NCBI GenBank assembly: GCA_900766125.1
Contig: CAAFUD010000109.1
Location: 1 to 7,791 of the forward strand
Direction: 5' to 3'
Length of the DNA: 7,791 nucleotides
Source: an uncultured Veillonella sp.
GTDB lineage: Bacteria > Bacillota > Negativicutes > Veillonellales > Veillonellaceae
Shown: piece after piece, positions 7,427-7,791 of the stretch
Position numbering within the stretch: the stretch's first letter is position 1
How the letters are laid out: every line of letters begins with the position of its first letter
Position numbers and translations under genes: made by a program
The notes under the pieces: model-generated
Seen by the model: the letters and a program-made list of their open reading frames with translations, nothing else
The model's database searches: none
Told to the model about the DNA's origin: nothing

Positions 7427-7791
7427 TAAAACGCCATGGTAATTCAGGTAATGACTTCTCTTCTAGTACAAAAAATGTACCACGTGCTAAATGAACTAGT
7501 TCACCTAATTCATTATAGATACGTGCTGTAGCAACCATAGTTGTTTTACCACTGTGCTCTACATTGGCTACACCACGCAATACAGTACCACCCTTAACAG
7601 CTTTCACATAGTTACCATTAAGATCAATAGTGCTAACAGATTTGCCCAATGTGAAACAAGCGGTCCCCATTACACTATCTGCTAAACCAATACAAACGGC
7701 ACCATGTAAATCCCCTCGGAAATTACAATACTCTGTATCATTTGTTTGTAAGGTCATTTCTGCATGACCTGGTTCAACTGCTGTAATTTCA
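7398..7791 (-). CDS. PaaI-like hotdog-fold thioesterase (5'-truncated by window edge)
   Basis: The reading frame is open from the right edge to the TAA at 7400-7398, giving the last 130 residues of a protein of about 140-150. The ATG at 7757 is internal. The codons before it read EITAVEPGHAE, which is the normal first beta strand of PaaI-type proteins, so the true start lies outside the window. The fold signature is clear: NFRGDLHGAVCIGLADSVMG corresponds to the N..G.HGG...LAD segment, with the central-helix aspartate of LADS as the likely catalytic acid. GNYVKAVKGGTV, GKTTMVATARIYNELGELVHLARGTFFVL and the final strands follow. Such enzymes hydrolyse acyl-CoA thioesters in the cytoplasm; the acyl substrate cannot be told from sequence. 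One variation is HGA where many members have HGG. It precedes pheS by 36 bases and may partly read into it. Confidence 0.88.
   Translation of the reverse strand, partial: EITAVEPGHAEMTLQTNDTEYCNFRGDLHGAVCIGLADSVMGTACFTLGKSVSTIDLNGNYVKAVKGGTVLRGVANVEHSGKTTMVATARIYNELGELVHLARGTFFVLEEKSLPELPWRFIEEDNPDLV

Noticed and set aside
7398..7757. Thioesterase starting at the ATG at 7757
   Set aside because: The frame remains open to the window edge and the upstream codons encode the expected first strand of the hotdog fold, so this ATG is an internal methionine.

Overview
The window looks like a chromosomal housekeeping segment from a low-to-moderate GC (about 40% by eye) bacterium of the Firmicutes/Negativicutes type. 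The protein sequences and strong AGGAGG-type ribosome binding sites read most like Veillonella or a close relative. That assignment rests on sequence character alone, not on a search. All five genes lie on the minus strand and cover almost the whole window; the longest non-coding gap is 88 bases.

In the direction of transcription (high to low coordinates) the layout is as follows. (1) A 5'-truncated PaaI-like hotdog thioesterase runs in from the right edge. (2) pheS follows after 36 bases, with a good candidate extended -10 promoter that overlaps the thioesterase stop codon. (3) pheT starts 9 bases after pheS, and its Shine-Dalgarno sequence overlaps the pheS stop. (4) An 88-base gap carries a perfect 28-base palindrome, probably a hairpin terminator with a poor U-tract. 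(5) A long U32-family protein of 807 residues has a DUF3656 region and a second, degenerate U32-like half. (6) mutS2 begins with TTG 13 bases after the U32 gene and is cut off by the left edge after 453 codons, so its C-terminal part, including any Smr nuclease domain, is outside the window.

The genes form a coherent translation-related neighbourhood. PheS and PheT together make the heterotetrameric phenylalanyl-tRNA synthetase. Characterised U32/DUF3656 proteins modify RNA (E. coli RlhA hydroxylates 23S rRNA). MutS2 of Bacillus is reported to act on collided ribosomes. The thioesterase has no obvious link to these. No mobile element, CRISPR array, RNA gene or T-box leader is visible. No clearly new biological system is apparent; the best leads are the two-half cysteine-rich U32 protein, the palindrome after pheT, and the U32-mutS2 coupling.
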